Part shown: positions 27,369 to 37,022 of the stretch, piece by piece
How the letters are laid out: each line of letters begins with the position of its first letter
Numbering within the stretch: the first letter of the stretch is position 1
From: Niabella insulamsoli
GTDB lineage: Bacteria > Bacteroidota > Bacteroidia > Chitinophagales > Chitinophagaceae
Assembly (NCBI RefSeq): GCF_039652435.2
Contig: NZ_CP190246.1
Location: forward strand, 3,906,001 to 3,970,000
Length of the DNA: 64,000 bases
Reading direction: 5' to 3'
Notes under the pieces: model-generated
The model's input: only the letters and a program-made list of their open reading frames with translations
Told to the model about the DNA's origin: nothing
The model's database searches: none
Position numbers and translations under genes: made by a program

Positions 27369-28913
27369 TTAAAACCAACTCTTTTTTCTTCTCCGGCTAC
27401 TACTGCTGATGCCTATAGCGCCAAGTAGCGAGCGGACAATGGTGTTTCCGGCAGTGCGTGCCACACTTTTCACGATGGGGTTGTCGAAGAATCCTTTGTC
27501 ATCCCGCTGCGATTTGGCGGCTTCTTTTTGTTTAATGGTTTCTTGCTGCCGGGCGGCGGCTTCCTGTAATTTTTGAGTGAGTATTTCGTAAGCGCTTTGG
27601 CTGTCGATGACTTCGTTGTAATGCGAAGCGATTTTGGAGCCTGCAACAATGCTTCCCAATTCAGCGTCGCTTAATACGTCCATGCGGCTCTGAGGCGCCC
27701 GCAACATGCAATGCACCAAAGGCGTTGGAACTCCTTTTTCATTGAGCAGCGTGATCAGCGCTTCTCCAATTCCCACTTGCGTAAGCAATTCATCAGTTTT
27801 ATAAAAATCACTTTCGGGATAATTTTCGGCGGTTTGTTTGATCACTTTTCTATCGGCGGCGGTGAAGGCGCGCAGGGCGTGCTGCACTTTTAAGCCCAGC
27901 TGTGACAATACGGATGCAGGAACATCCATCGGGTTTTGCGTGCAAAAGTAAATACCGATCCCTTTTGATCGAATCAGCTTCACAATCGTCTCGATCTGGT
28001 TGAGCAAAGCGTCGCTGGCTTCTTTAAAAATCAGATGCGCTTCATCGATGAACAACACGAGCTTAGGTTTATCCATATCACCGGCCTCCGGACTTGAAGC
28101 ATAAAGTTCGGCCAGCAATTGAAGCATAAAAGTCGAAAACAATTTGGGGCGATCCTGCAAATCGGTGACACGGACAATCGAAATCATGCCGCGGCCATCG
28201 TCGCTGATCCGCATTAAATCATCCACATCAAAACTTCTTTCTCCAAAAAAAAGATCAGCGCCCTGCTGCTGTAGTTCAATCACTTTTCGAAGGATCGTAC
28301 CGGTAGAAGAGGTTGCAATTTTTCCATAATCTTTCTCCAGTTCTGCCTTTCCTTCGTTGCTCACGAATTGCAACACTTTTATAAAATCTTTCAGATCCAC
28401 AAGCGGCAGCTGATTGTCGTCGCAATACTTAAAAATCATAGACACCAGCCCACCTTGCGTGTCGTTGAGATCTAAAATCTTGGAAAGCAAAATGGGGCCG
28501 AATTCGCTTACGGTTGCCCGCATGCGCGTGCCTTTTTCATTACTCAGCGTCAAAAACTCAACAGGGTAGGCCGCAGGTTGAAAATTGATGCCGAGCTGCT
28601 GGCTGCGCGCATTTATTTTTTCATTGGCCACGCCGGCGGCTCCAATACCGCTCAAATCACCCTTTATATCCATCAACACTACCGGAATACTGGCATCACT
28701 CAGCCCTTCGGCCAGCACCTGCAAGGTTTTGGTTTTTCCGGTTCCTGTTGCCCCGGCAATCAGGCCGTGCCTGTTGAGTGTTTTAAAGGGAATAAAGACA
28801 TCGGCTCCCTCCACCACATTACCATCAAGCATTGCCCTGCCGATTTTAAAATGCTCTCCTTTAAAATTATAACCAGCCTGCACCGATTCGGAAAATTTTG
28901 TAACGTCAGCCAT
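27369..28913 (-). CDS. HerA-like helicase domain protein (DUF853)
   Basis: 514 residues. Walker A GATGTGKTKTL (about 53-63), Walker B LVLFIDEAHLIF, and a C-terminal low-complexity basic tail ending SSRRRKKSWF. This is the YjgR/DUF853 branch of HerA/FtsK-type hexameric ATPases, found in many bacteria and of uncertain function (DNA translocation is suspected). Unlike defence-associated HerA it has no nuclease partner beside it. It is divergent from the response regulator at 29112. Confidence 0.88.
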   Translation of the reverse strand: MADVTKFSESVQAGYNFKGEHFKIGRAMLDGNVVEGADVFIPFKTLNRHGLIAGATGTGKTKTLQVLAEGLSDASIPVVLMDIKGDLSGIGAAGVANEKINARSQQLGINFQPAAYPVEFLTLSNEKGTRMRATVSEFGPILLSKILDLNDTQGGLVSMIFKYCDDNQLPLVDLKDFIKVLQFVSNEGKAELEKDYGKIATSSTGTILRKVIELQQQGADLFFGERSFDVDDLMRISDDGRGMISIVRVTDLQDRPKLFSTFMLQLLAELYASSPEAGDMDKPKLVLFIDEAHLIFKEASDALLNQIETIVKLIRSKGIGIYFCTQNPMDVPASVLSQLGLKVQHALRAFTAADRKVIKQTAENYPESDFYKTDELLTQVGIGEALITLLNEKGVPTPLVHCMLRAPQSRMDVLSDAELGSIVAGSKIASHYNEVIDSQSAYEILTQKLQEAAARQQETIKQKEAAKSQRDDKGFFDNPIVKSVARTAGNTIVRSLLGAIGISSSSRRRKKSWF

Positions 28914-29111
28914 AGCAATTTTTTTTTGAATATACTATGGATAATTGAAAGGGAAAAATCCGCCTGAATTGGCATAATATTTAGTTCATTTAGTTGACTT
29001 TAGACACAATTAAGGTAAATAGATCTTTAACAAAACATTCGGTTGCCAATTCGTTATGTATTGAAAACCATTAACTTTATTTGTTGTTAGAAATCATTAA
29101 ACATTAATACA

Positions 29112-29810
29112 ATGGAAGCAAATAAACCCCGTATATTACTTTGTGAAGACGACCCCAATCTGGGCAATGTTTTAAAAAATTATTTGGAGTTGAATGATTA
29201 CGATGTGACGCTCGAAAGGGACGGACGATTGGGGCTTGCAGCATTTCAAAGAGAAAAATTTGATCTTTGCCTTTTGGATGTAATGATGCCTCACATGGAT
29301 GGTTTCACGCTGGCAGAGGAAATCAGAGATATTGACGCAGATGTGCCACTTTTCTTCCTGAGTGCGAAAACAATGAAGGAGGATATTATTCAGGGTTATA
29401 AACTCGGAGCAGACGATTATATCACCAAACCGTTCGATAGCGATGTTTTGTTGCTAAAAATCAGGGCCATCTTAAAACGCAATGAAGAGCTGAACAAAGA
29501 AACGGAGAACAAAGAATATACTTTATCGAGCTACCATTTCAATCCGAAACTTCGCCAACTGATTCATAACGACAATACGCAAACACTTTCTCCCAAAGAA
29601 AATGAATTATTGAAAATGCTTGCCGAACATTTGAACGACCTGCTACCACGCGAGCAGGCGCTTAAAAAGATTTGGGGCAGCGACACTTATTTTAACGGCC
29701 GCAGTATGGATGTTTATATTGCGAAACTGCGTAAGTATCTTAAAGATGATGATAAGATTGAAATCGTGAACATTCACGGCAACGGCTTCAGGCTGGTGGT
29801 TCAGTCATAG
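29112..29810 (+). CDS. OmpR-family response regulator (RprY-like)
   Basis: 232 residues: a receiver domain with acidic pair ED(D) near residues 12-14, phosphoacceptor Asp56 in LLDVMMP, and Lys in DDYITKPF; then a winged-helix DNA-binding domain (about 135-230) with SPKENELLKMLAEHLNDLLPREQ and YIAKLRKYLK. It most resembles the Bacteroidota RprY group. No kinase gene is adjacent, as is common for RprY. The upstream 198-base region has a 9-bp direct repeat at 28979-28996 of unknown meaning. Confidence 0.92.
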   Translation: MEANKPRILLCEDDPNLGNVLKNYLELNDYDVTLERDGRLGLAAFQREKFDLCLLDVMMPHMDGFTLAEEIRDIDADVPLFFLSAKTMKEDIIQGYKLGADDYITKPFDSDVLLLKIRAILKRNEELNKETENKEYTLSSYHFNPKLRQLIHNDNTQTLSPKENELLKMLAEHLNDLLPREQALKKIWGSDTYFNGRSMDVYIAKLRKYLKDDDKIEIVNIHGNGFRLVVQS

Positions 29811-29832
29811 TCTGGCATAAAATTTAAAATCG

Positions 29833-29868
29833 AAAGGCTTACATGAATCGTGTGAGCCTTTTGTTTTT
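29833..29868 (+). terminator. Terminator of the response regulator gene
   Basis: An 11-pair stem (AAAGGCTTACA with TGTGAGCCTTT, one G-U), a 7-base loop and TTGTTTTT. It lies 22 bases past the stop and ends at the 3' edge of convergent ruvB. Confidence 0.85.
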
Positions 29869-30904
29869 AGAACCCAAGATCCATCATGGCTGAAGTCCCG
29901 CGGTTCGGCTTTTTGCCTAAATGCTCATATGCTTTGGCGGTCACCTCGCGCCCGCGCGGTGTGCGTTGTAAAAAACCTTCCTGAATTAAAAACGGCTCGT
30001 AAACTTCTTCGATCGTACCGGCCTCTTCGCCCACGGCAGTCGCGATAGTGGTAAGCCCCACCGGGCCGCCTTTAAACTTTTCGATGATGGCGAGCAGGAT
30101 GCGATTGTCCATATCATCCAACCCATATTCATCTACGTTCAAAGCTTTCAAAGCATGTTGTGTAATACCCAAATCTATCATTCCGTCATTTAACACCTGC
30201 GCAAAATCTCTTACCCTTCTCAGCAGGCCGTTGGCGATCCGCGGCGTAGCACGGCTGCGCGCCGCAATCTCCCGCGCGGCTGTTTCATCAATGGTAACCT
30301 CTAGAATTTTCGCTGCGCGCAATACAATCTTGGTGAGCGTAGCGGCAGAATAATATTCCAGCCGAGATTTTATAGCAAACCTGGACAACAAGGGCGCCGT
30401 CAATAATCCGCTTCTGGTGGTGGCGCCAATCAGCGTGAACGGATTGAGAGAGAGCTGAACACTCCTCGCATTCGGCCCGCTGTCTATAATGATATCCAAC
30501 CGGTAATCTTCCATGGCCGCGTACAAATACTCTTCCACCACCGTACTTAAGCGGTGAATCTCGTCGATAAACAAAACATCGTTCGGCTCCAGCGATGTCA
30601 ACAAACCGGCCAGATCGCCAGGCTTCTCGATTACCGGGCCGCTGGTCTCTTTGATGTTCACACCCAGCTCGTTCGCAACGATCCGCGACAGCGTTGTTTT
30701 TCCCAATCCAGGGGGGCCATGAAATAATACATGGTCGAGGGCCTCCCCTCTTATTTTAGCGGCTTTTATAAATATGGTAAGATTTTCTATAAGCTGCGGC
30801 TGACCGGCAAATTCCTTTATCTGGCCCGGCCTGATAGAATTTTCAAATTCCTGATCGGCTGGGTTTAGCGCTCGCTTCTCTTTATTTAAATTTGGATTGC
30901 TCAT
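29867..30904 (-). CDS. ruvB: Holliday junction branch migration helicase RuvB
   Basis: 345 residues with Walker A HGPPGLGKTTL (about 63-73), Walker B LFIDEIHRL, sensor motif IGATTRSGLL and the C-terminal winged helix (VGLTTIATAVGEEAGTIEEVYEPFLI). RuvB is the motor of RuvAB branch migration. ATG 30904 is preferred to a TTG one codon upstream. It stands alone, without ruvA or ruvC. Confidence 0.97.
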   Translation of the reverse strand: MSNPNLNKEKRALNPADQEFENSIRPGQIKEFAGQPQLIENLTIFIKAAKIRGEALDHVLFHGPPGLGKTTLSRIVANELGVNIKETSGPVIEKPGDLAGLLTSLEPNDVLFIDEIHRLSTVVEEYLYAAMEDYRLDIIIDSGPNARSVQLSLNPFTLIGATTRSGLLTAPLLSRFAIKSRLEYYSAATLTKIVLRAAKILEVTIDETAAREIAARSRATPRIANGLLRRVRDFAQVLNDGMIDLGITQHALKALNVDEYGLDDMDNRILLAIIEKFKGGPVGLTTIATAVGEEAGTIEEVYEPFLIQEGFLQRTPRGREVTAKAYEHLGKKPNRGTSAMMDLGF

Positions 30905-30911
30905 CAAACAT

Positions 30912-30919
30912 CAAAGATA
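30912..30919 (-). promoter_or_regulatory. -7 box directly before ruvB
   Basis: The minus strand reads TATCTTTG, a perfect TAnnTTTG, ending seven bases before the ATG at 30904, so the transcript would have little or no leader. Confidence 0.5.
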
Positions 30920-30998
30920 ACTATCAATTGCTGCAGTTGCGGGGAAGAATTAAGCGACACCAATAACAAATATTTTTAGGTTTAATGCGACAGCGTCG

Positions 30999-31006
30999 TA
31001 ATTTTG
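30999..31006 (+). promoter_or_regulatory. -7 box before the DUF4082-like lipoprotein
   Basis: TAATTTTG, a perfect TAnnTTTG, about 40 bases before the chosen ATG at 31046. No TTG at the -33 distance. Confidence 0.35.
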
Positions 31007-31045
31007 AAGTTTTCACAACGCAAGGACTTACAGCAAAGCGGCAAT

Positions 31046-31639
31046 ATGAAAACACAAAACAGCATGATAAGCAAGACCGGAATCCTTACCCTGATGGTAA
31101 TGGGCGTGACATGGGTAAGTTGTAGCAGGGAACCGATCACCTACCCGGAAGAAATGCCCTTAGACGATTATCTAACTATCAGTGGCTTTAATGAAAATAC
31201 AGTCCGGATCATTAATTCGGGACATTATGAGTTTGGATTTCAGTTCAAGCCGGTTGTAGATGGAATGATCAAAGCGCTGCGGGTGAAAATACCCGATAAC
31301 GCGACCGACGTAAGGATAACCATTTGGGACGCAGATTCAAAAGAGATCATTCGCACGGAAACGATTGCCTCAGTCAGCAAAGACGCGTTCGTGGAACAAG
31401 CTATTACGCCTGTAGAAATGGACCAGAATCATTCGTATATGATTACGCTGAACGCGGACGACTGGTATATCCGCAAAAGAATGGATGAAACGCCTGCACA
31501 CTACCCCATCACCTGCGGTAATATCATGATCGAAAAACACGCCTCAACAGGCGGTACCCGCCAAACTTTTCCCACCCTGTCAAGTATTTTATATTATGCC
31601 GGCGATCTTGATTTTGTTTTTCAGCAGACAGCTCCTTAA
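31046..31639 (+). CDS. Lipoprotein with a DUF4082-like beta-sandwich
   Basis: 197 residues. A hydrophobic N-terminus ends WVSCSRE, a plausible lipobox. The rest has the rhythm FGFQFKPVVDGMIKALRVKIPD ... VRITIWDADSKEIIRTETI ... HSYMITLNADDWY, which recalls DUF4082 jelly-roll domains. The role is unknown, presumably surface or periplasmic binding. The frame is open to 31004; ATG 31046 is chosen for the signal. No partner gene is evident. Confidence 0.6.
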   Translation: MKTQNSMISKTGILTLMVMGVTWVSCSREPITYPEEMPLDDYLTISGFNENTVRIINSGHYEFGFQFKPVVDGMIKALRVKIPDNATDVRITIWDADSKEIIRTETIASVSKDAFVEQAITPVEMDQNHSYMITLNADDWYIRKRMDETPAHYPITCGNIMIEKHASTGGTRQTFPTLSSILYYAGDLDFVFQQTAP

Positions 31640-31642
31640 ATA

Positions 31643-32950
31643 TTATTTAGACGCGACTTTTAAATCAACTCTTCTATTCTGGCCTTTACATTCGGGTGTA
31701 TCATTCGCCTCGCATACCGGAAACTCCTGACCATAACCTACGGCTTCCACGACTTGCTGAGACCCGGCTCCGGCCGCAATTAACTTTTTAGCTACGGCTT
31801 TCGCGCGTTCGTCTGATACTTTTTTATTGATGGCCGCATCGCCGGTGTTGTCGGTGTAGCCACCCAACTTGATCGATGCATTGGGAAAGTTTTTAAGAAT
31901 AGCAGCGATATTTTTCACCTGCGTAGCTGAAGTTTCGGTAAGCACTGAATTGCCGGTTTCGAAATAAACCCGGTCGAGCACAATCCAGTTAGCTGTTTTA
32001 TCAATAGTATCCACACTCAGAGAAGGATCGCTCAGCCAGCGATATAATTTAGCCTCCGTGCTTTGCTCGCCCACATTCAGTTTTGTGCCATCTGCCAATG
32101 TTATCTCCTGATCAGCGCCGACGTCATAAATAAAATTGCCTGAAGCTGTGTCCAATACTCCTGAAATAATATCCGATGTTGTATTAACCAGGCTGTCGGC
32201 GGGCGCTACTGCTATCGTATCGGAGCCGATTTGCTCAGCATCGGATTGACAGCCTTTTCCCATCACCCACCAAAGCAAAAAAGCTACTGCGGCTAACAGT
32301 AAGAGCGGTAACAACCATTTTATGCCGCCACCTTCCACCGGTTTGCTCTCCAAATCGTTCGCTGGTAATGATTGCTCCGCAGGTTCGATGATTTCTCCGG
32401 CATTGCTGCCACTCGCCTCCAGTCCGGAAACAGCGCCGGATAGGGCCAACTCGGAAGGGATAGCTCTTAACGCCCCAGCTTTTTGACTAATCAGATAATG
32501 AGAAAAACCGGTGGTATCCAGATTGTTTTCGACGGCGTGTTTACCTAAAAAGCTCATAATCAGCGGAACTACGGTGCTGATCAACGAGTCCGAGGACGTA
32601 TTCTTTATGCCAGAAAAACCAGCAATAGCGTGGCTGATACTTGCGGTTTGATCATCAGATATAAAATTGGTCCAATTGTCCTGTAGCGCATGCAGACCGG
32701 TATCGCCGGCAAGAAAATCAGTATCGCCTGGCGGCCGATTTCGATAAGTAGCCTTTGCGGCTTCCAGCAGATGTTGCGAAGCGAACTGCGATTCCGAACC
32801 TTTATCAATAACGCCGGCGGTCAGTGTAGGAATAAGGCCCGAAATCGCTTTCGAGATATTTTTTTCCGATTCGCCCAAATAAGATGCAGCCTGTGCAATC
32901 AGATCTTCTGAGATGTAATTCCGGATAAGGTCTACGATGTTGGTTGACAT
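31643..32950 (-). CDS. DUF937 - transmembrane - OmpA-like protein
   Basis: 435 residues. An N-terminal DUF937-like helical domain (about 1-150), a low-complexity acidic linker, one membrane helix (211-231, WLLPLLLLAAVAFLLWWVM), then an OmpA/MotB C-terminal domain (about 325-435) with LKNFPNASIKLGGYTDNTGDAAINKKVSDERAKAV. There is no signal peptide, so DUF937 should be cytoplasmic and OmpA periplasmic, gripping peptidoglycan from the inner membrane. The function is unknown. Start ATG 32950; the upstream extension is rejected. Confidence 0.85.
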   Translation of the reverse strand: MSTNIVDLIRNYISEDLIAQAASYLGESEKNISKAISGLIPTLTAGVIDKGSESQFASQHLLEAAKATYRNRPPGDTDFLAGDTGLHALQDNWTNFISDDQTASISHAIAGFSGIKNTSSDSLISTVVPLIMSFLGKHAVENNLDTTGFSHYLISQKAGALRAIPSELALSGAVSGLEASGSNAGEIIEPAEQSLPANDLESKPVEGGGIKWLLPLLLLAAVAFLLWWVMGKGCQSDAEQIGSDTIAVAPADSLVNTTSDIISGVLDTASGNFIYDVGADQEITLADGTKLNVGEQSTEAKLYRWLSDPSLSVDTIDKTANWIVLDRVYFETGNSVLTETSATQVKNIAAILKNFPNASIKLGGYTDNTGDAAINKKVSDERAKAVAKKLIAAGAGSQQVVEAVGYGQEFPVCEANDTPECKGQNRRVDLKVASK

Positions 32951-33061
32951 GGCAAATATTTTTAATACTAATTTAGCAAAAAGCAGACCTAATCCGGCTT
33001 GCGGGCTAAAAAAACTAAAAATTGTTGCGCCCAGTCCAACAACCATCGACCGGTTGACTAT

Positions 33062-35887
33062 CTACACTACAATGTTGACCATCTTGTTTTTTACGTAGAT
33101 AATTTTCTTCGGCGTTTTGCCATCGATCCATTTCTGAACCACGTCGTTGGCCAACACCAGCGTTTCAATTTCTTGCTGCTCGGCGCTCAATGAAATATGC
33201 ATTGTCGTGCGCATTTTACCGTTGATCGAAATAGGATATTCCTTACTGGTTTCGACAAGGTATTTTTCCTCGAAGCCGGGGTAGTTGGCATCGATAACAG
33301 AACTGGTATTGCCCAGCGCATGCCATAATTCTTCAGCGATATGGGGTGCATAAGGCGCCAACATCACCAGCATGGGCTCCAAAATCTCCCGTTTATGACA
33401 TTTCAGGTCGGTTAATTCGTTTACCAAAATCATAAATCCGCTAACGCCGGTATTAAAGCTGAACCGCTCCGTATCGTCTTCTATCTTTTTTATCGCGCGG
33501 TGCAACACTTTCAATTCGGCCGCAGTAGCAGCGTCCTCATTTACCTGCCATACTGATTCACCACTATTCGTTTCTTTATAAAAAAGGCGCCATAATTTTT
33601 TCAGAAAGCGATGCACACCCTCGATGCCTTTGGTATCCCAGGGTTTGCTCATCTCCACGGGCCCTAAAAACATTTCATACATACGGAAGGTGTCGGCGCC
33701 GTATTTTTCTACCAAATCATCCGGATTGACGGTGTTGTATTTGGTTTTAGACATTTTTTCCGTTTCCGTTCCGCAGATATATTTTCCATCCTCGAGTAAA
33801 AATTCTGCGTCACCGAATTCGGCGTTCTTCCATTTTTTGAAAGCATCCCGGTCCAATTCCACACCATCCACAAAATTTACATCCACATGGATTTTATCCA
33901 GCAGTTGGCCCTTGTATTCATGATTAGCATCGATCAATCCATGCGACACAAACTGGTTCGTGCCGTTGATTCGATAGACAAACCTACTACTGCCCTGAAC
34001 CATCCCCTGATTAACCAGCTTTTTAAAGGGCTCATCAAAGCCGATATGCCCCAGATCATGCAACACCTTCGTCCACATGCGGCTATATAACAAATGGCCT
34101 ACCGCGTGTTCCGTTCCGCCGATGTAAAGGTCTACCTGGTTCCAGTAATCGGTAGCTTCCCGGCTCGCAAACTGCTCATCGTTTTGCGGGTCCATATACC
34201 TTAAAAAATACCAGGAAGAACCGGCATAACCGGGCATGGTGTTGGTTTCTAATTGCCGCGCTGTCCAGTCCGTAATATTCGCCAACGGCCCTTCTCCTTC
34301 CGGGCCCGGGCTATAACTTTCCACTTCGGGCAGCGTCAACGGAAGTTCGCCTTCGTTCAGCGCGTAAGCGATGCCATTGATCCATTTGATGGGGAATGGT
34401 TCGCCCCAATAGCGCTGCCGGCTAAACGCGGCATCGCGCATTTTATAATTCACTTTCCGGGTGCCGACGCCTTTTTCTTCAAGTGCTTTGATGGCAGCTT
34501 CCATAGCATCGCGCATCAGCATGCCATTCAAAAAGCCCGAATGTTGTAAGATCGCATCTTTGGTAGGATTCGCTTCTTCACCGTTGAAATGATCGCCAAT
34601 AATATTGGTGATAGGAATATTAAAATGCTTGGCAAACTTGTAGTCCCTTTCATCGCCACAGGGCACCGCCATGATGGCGCCCGTTCCGTAACCCGCCAAC
34701 ACATATTCCGAAATCCAAATAGGAATTTCTTTTCCGTCAAACGGGTTTAAAGCGTATGCACCGGTGAAAACACCGGTAATTTTTTTCTCCGCCATACGCT
34801 CGCGCTCGCTGCGGCTTTTGACATAGGCCAAATAATTTTCGACGGCTTCCTTTTGTTCTTTTGAAGTGATGTCGGCGATATAATCGAGCTCTGGTGCAAT
34901 GACGCAGAAGTCTACGCCGAAAATCGTGTCGGGGCGCGTGGTGTACGCTGTGAAATGATCCACTTTTCCCTGCTCGCTTTTGATGGCGAAAGTAATTTCT
35001 GCACCGGAAGATTTCCCGATCCAGTTAGATTGCATTTCTTTCATCGCCTCGCTAAAGTCGACGGTTTTCAAGCCTTCCAACAATCGGTCGGCGTACTCGG
35101 TGATGCGCAGATACCACTGGCGCAGTTTCTTTTTCTCCACAGGATGGCCACCGCGTTCGCTGACACCATTCACCACTTCATCATTGGCCAAAACCGTTCC
35201 CAGCGCCTCGCACCAATTCACTTCGCCATAGCCGCAAAAAGCCAGGCGATATTCCATCAGGATCGTTTGCTGCGTGGCTTCGTCGAAGCTGGCCCATTGG
35301 GTTGAGCTAAATTGTGATTTGCGAATTGTGAATTGCGAATTATTTAATACAAACTTCTCATTGGGTATTGGGTGATGTACATTTCCTTCCTGTTCAAAGA
35401 TTTTTATTAAGCCGGCAATTGGCTCAGCCTTTTGTGTGTTGCGATTGAAAAAGGAATTGAACAATTGCAGGAAAATCCACTGCGTCCAGCGATAATATTG
35501 AGGATCGCTGGTGCGCACTTCCCGGCTCCAGTCAAACGAAAAGCCGATATTATCCAGCTGCCTGCGGAAGGTTTCTATATTTTTTTGGGTAGATACGGCA
35601 GGATGAACGCCATGCTCGATTGCGTATTGCTCGGCCGGCAGGCCAAAAGCATCGTATCCCATGGGATGCAATACATTGAAGCCTTTCAACCTTTTGTAGC
35701 GCGCATAAATATCGCTGGCAATATAGCCCAGCGGATGCCCCACATGCAGGCCGGCGCCACTGGGATAAGGAAACATATCAAGCACATAAAACTTGGGCCT
35801 GCCGTTGTCGTTGGAAACTTTGTAGGCCTGCTGATCTTTCCACGCCTGCTGCCATTTTTTTTCTATCGAATTAAAATTATACTCCAT
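33062..35887 (-). CDS. leuS: Leucyl-tRNA synthetase
   Basis: 941 residues, class I synthetase. The HIGH-type motif LHVGH is at 47-51 (PYPSGAGLHVGHPLG) and KMSKT is near residue 720, with the CP1 editing domain between them and the anticodon-binding domain at the end. Residues 181-193 (LNNSQFTIRKSQF) are encoded by a 7-bp periodic repeat (35309-35343) and look foreign within the insert that precedes the editing domain. It is divergent from ftsX. Confidence 0.97.
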   Translation of the reverse strand: MEYNFNSIEKKWQQAWKDQQAYKVSNDNGRPKFYVLDMFPYPSGAGLHVGHPLGYIASDIYARYKRLKGFNVLHPMGYDAFGLPAEQYAIEHGVHPAVSTQKNIETFRRQLDNIGFSFDWSREVRTSDPQYYRWTQWIFLQLFNSFFNRNTQKAEPIAGLIKIFEQEGNVHHPIPNEKFVLNNSQFTIRKSQFSSTQWASFDEATQQTILMEYRLAFCGYGEVNWCEALGTVLANDEVVNGVSERGGHPVEKKKLRQWYLRITEYADRLLEGLKTVDFSEAMKEMQSNWIGKSSGAEITFAIKSEQGKVDHFTAYTTRPDTIFGVDFCVIAPELDYIADITSKEQKEAVENYLAYVKSRSERERMAEKKITGVFTGAYALNPFDGKEIPIWISEYVLAGYGTGAIMAVPCGDERDYKFAKHFNIPITNIIGDHFNGEEANPTKDAILQHSGFLNGMLMRDAMEAAIKALEEKGVGTRKVNYKMRDAAFSRQRYWGEPFPIKWINGIAYALNEGELPLTLPEVESYSPGPEGEGPLANITDWTARQLETNTMPGYAGSSWYFLRYMDPQNDEQFASREATDYWNQVDLYIGGTEHAVGHLLYSRMWTKVLHDLGHIGFDEPFKKLVNQGMVQGSSRFVYRINGTNQFVSHGLIDANHEYKGQLLDKIHVDVNFVDGVELDRDAFKKWKNAEFGDAEFLLEDGKYICGTETEKMSKTKYNTVNPDDLVEKYGADTFRMYEMFLGPVEMSKPWDTKGIEGVHRFLKKLWRLFYKETNSGESVWQVNEDAATAAELKVLHRAIKKIEDDTERFSFNTGVSGFMILVNELTDLKCHKREILEPMLVMLAPYAPHIAEELWHALGNTSSVIDANYPGFEEKYLVETSKEYPISINGKMRTTMHISLSAEQQEIETLVLANDVVQKWIDGKTPKKIIYVKNKMVNIVV
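35309..35343. repeat. Five-unit period-7 degenerate repeat inside leuS
   Basis: Five consecutive 7-base units with consensus RAWTTRY-like word GAATTGY run exactly in register from 35309 to 35343. The unit length is not a multiple of three, so the repeat encodes a non-repeating peptide. Similar strings are usually intergenic in Bacteroidota genomes (from memory). Confidence 0.8.
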
Positions 35888-36041
35888 TTGTAACTGCTGA
35901 TCCTGCGCCTTGCGGCGGAAGGGTTGGTGTTGCTTTCATTTGTCGCAGCGAGATTTATCTTCGCCGGGCGATAAAAAAACAACGGTTTACTGTGATTTTT
36001 TTTATGTGGCGGCAAATTTAAGCATTGTAGGCCGGATACAC

Positions 36042-36049
36042 TAAATTTG
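36042..36049 (+). promoter_or_regulatory. -7 box before ftsX
   Basis: TAAATTTG, a perfect TAnnTTTG, 31 bases before the ATG at 36081. TTG at 36025-36027 is too close (14-base spacer) to be a standard -33 element. Confidence 0.45.
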
Positions 36050-36080
36050 CGACGCCTGCTTGCGGGCAAATTGTTTATTT

Positions 36081-36950
36081 ATGGCTGAAAGAACAAAAGC
36101 AGTAAAACGCGGTAAGGCTTCCTATTTTATGAGCATCCTGGGGGTAACCCTGGTGCTTTTCTTATTGGGCATTATCGGCTGGCTGGTCATCAACACGCGG
36201 ACACTGGGCCAGCATTTTAAAGAAGAAGTTGAAGTAAACGTGTACCTGCGCGACCCGTTGGCAGCGACAGACAGCACGGCGCTGGTTCAATATATTGCTT
36301 CCAAACCGTATATCAAGGAATATATTTTTACCACCAAAGAAATGGCCAAAGCCAAATATCTTGCTGATGGAAATGAAAGCTGGGAAGGCGTTTTGACGGA
36401 AAATCCACTGCCGCAGAGCATCGATTTCAAGTTGAAATCTGCATATTTGAATGTAGATACCTTAGCCGGGATCAAAGCAGACCTGGAAAAACAAACCTAT
36501 GTGACCGAAGTGAGCTACCCCGAACTGCTGGTAGGCGGCCTGGACAGCAAAATACAGGTGGTGAACTGGGTTTTATTGGGGGTTTCGCTGCTGCTGTTGC
36601 TGGCGGCGATCATTTTAATTGATAATACGATCCGGCTGGCGATGTTTAGCAACCGCTTCACCATCAAAACTATGCAAATGGTAGGAGCGACGCGTTGGTT
36701 TATCACCAGGCCCCATGATCTGCGCGCGATTTTAAACGGCGCCATCAGCGGTGTTATTGCAAGTGTTGCGGTTTTATTAATCATCAGAAGCGCGAAAAGG
36801 ATGCTGCCCGAACTGGAAGCTATTCAGGACAATACGCAGTTATCTTTCCTGTTTATCGGCATGCTGCTGCTGGGTATTTTGATCACGCTCGTGAGCACCC
36901 ATACCAGCGTGTTGAAATATTTGAAAAAGAAGCTGGACGATTTGTATTAG
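36081..36950 (+). CDS. ftsX: Cell division protein FtsX
   Basis: 289 residues: a cytoplasmic basic N-terminus, a first membrane helix (about 18-42), an extracytoplasmic domain (about 45-165) and three further helices in the FtsX-like permease region. FtsX pairs with the ATPase FtsE and relays division signals to murein hydrolases. The ftsE gene is not in this window. It heads a same-strand cluster with DUF3098 and uppP. Confidence 0.93.
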   Translation: MAERTKAVKRGKASYFMSILGVTLVLFLLGIIGWLVINTRTLGQHFKEEVEVNVYLRDPLAATDSTALVQYIASKPYIKEYIFTTKEMAKAKYLADGNESWEGVLTENPLPQSIDFKLKSAYLNVDTLAGIKADLEKQTYVTEVSYPELLVGGLDSKIQVVNWVLLGVSLLLLLAAIILIDNTIRLAMFSNRFTIKTMQMVGATRWFITRPHDLRAILNGAISGVIASVAVLLIIRSAKRMLPELEAIQDNTQLSFLFIGMLLLGILITLVSTHTSVLKYLKKKLDDLY

Positions 36951-37022
36951 AGGCGTGGATTTTTATTAACGCTTATTTTAAAAAAACAATATTAATATTG
37001 CATTTCACAAAATAGCCAACTC

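Noticed and set aside
27369..28913. HerA-like ATPase considered as part of a HerA-nuclease defence system.
   Set aside because: It is the DUF853 housekeeping branch, and no nuclease or Sir2/DUF4297-type partner is adjacent.
28979..28996. Tandem 9-base repeat ATTTAGTTS upstream of the RprY-like regulator.
   Set aside because: Two copies only and no link to a promoter box; recorded but not called an operator.
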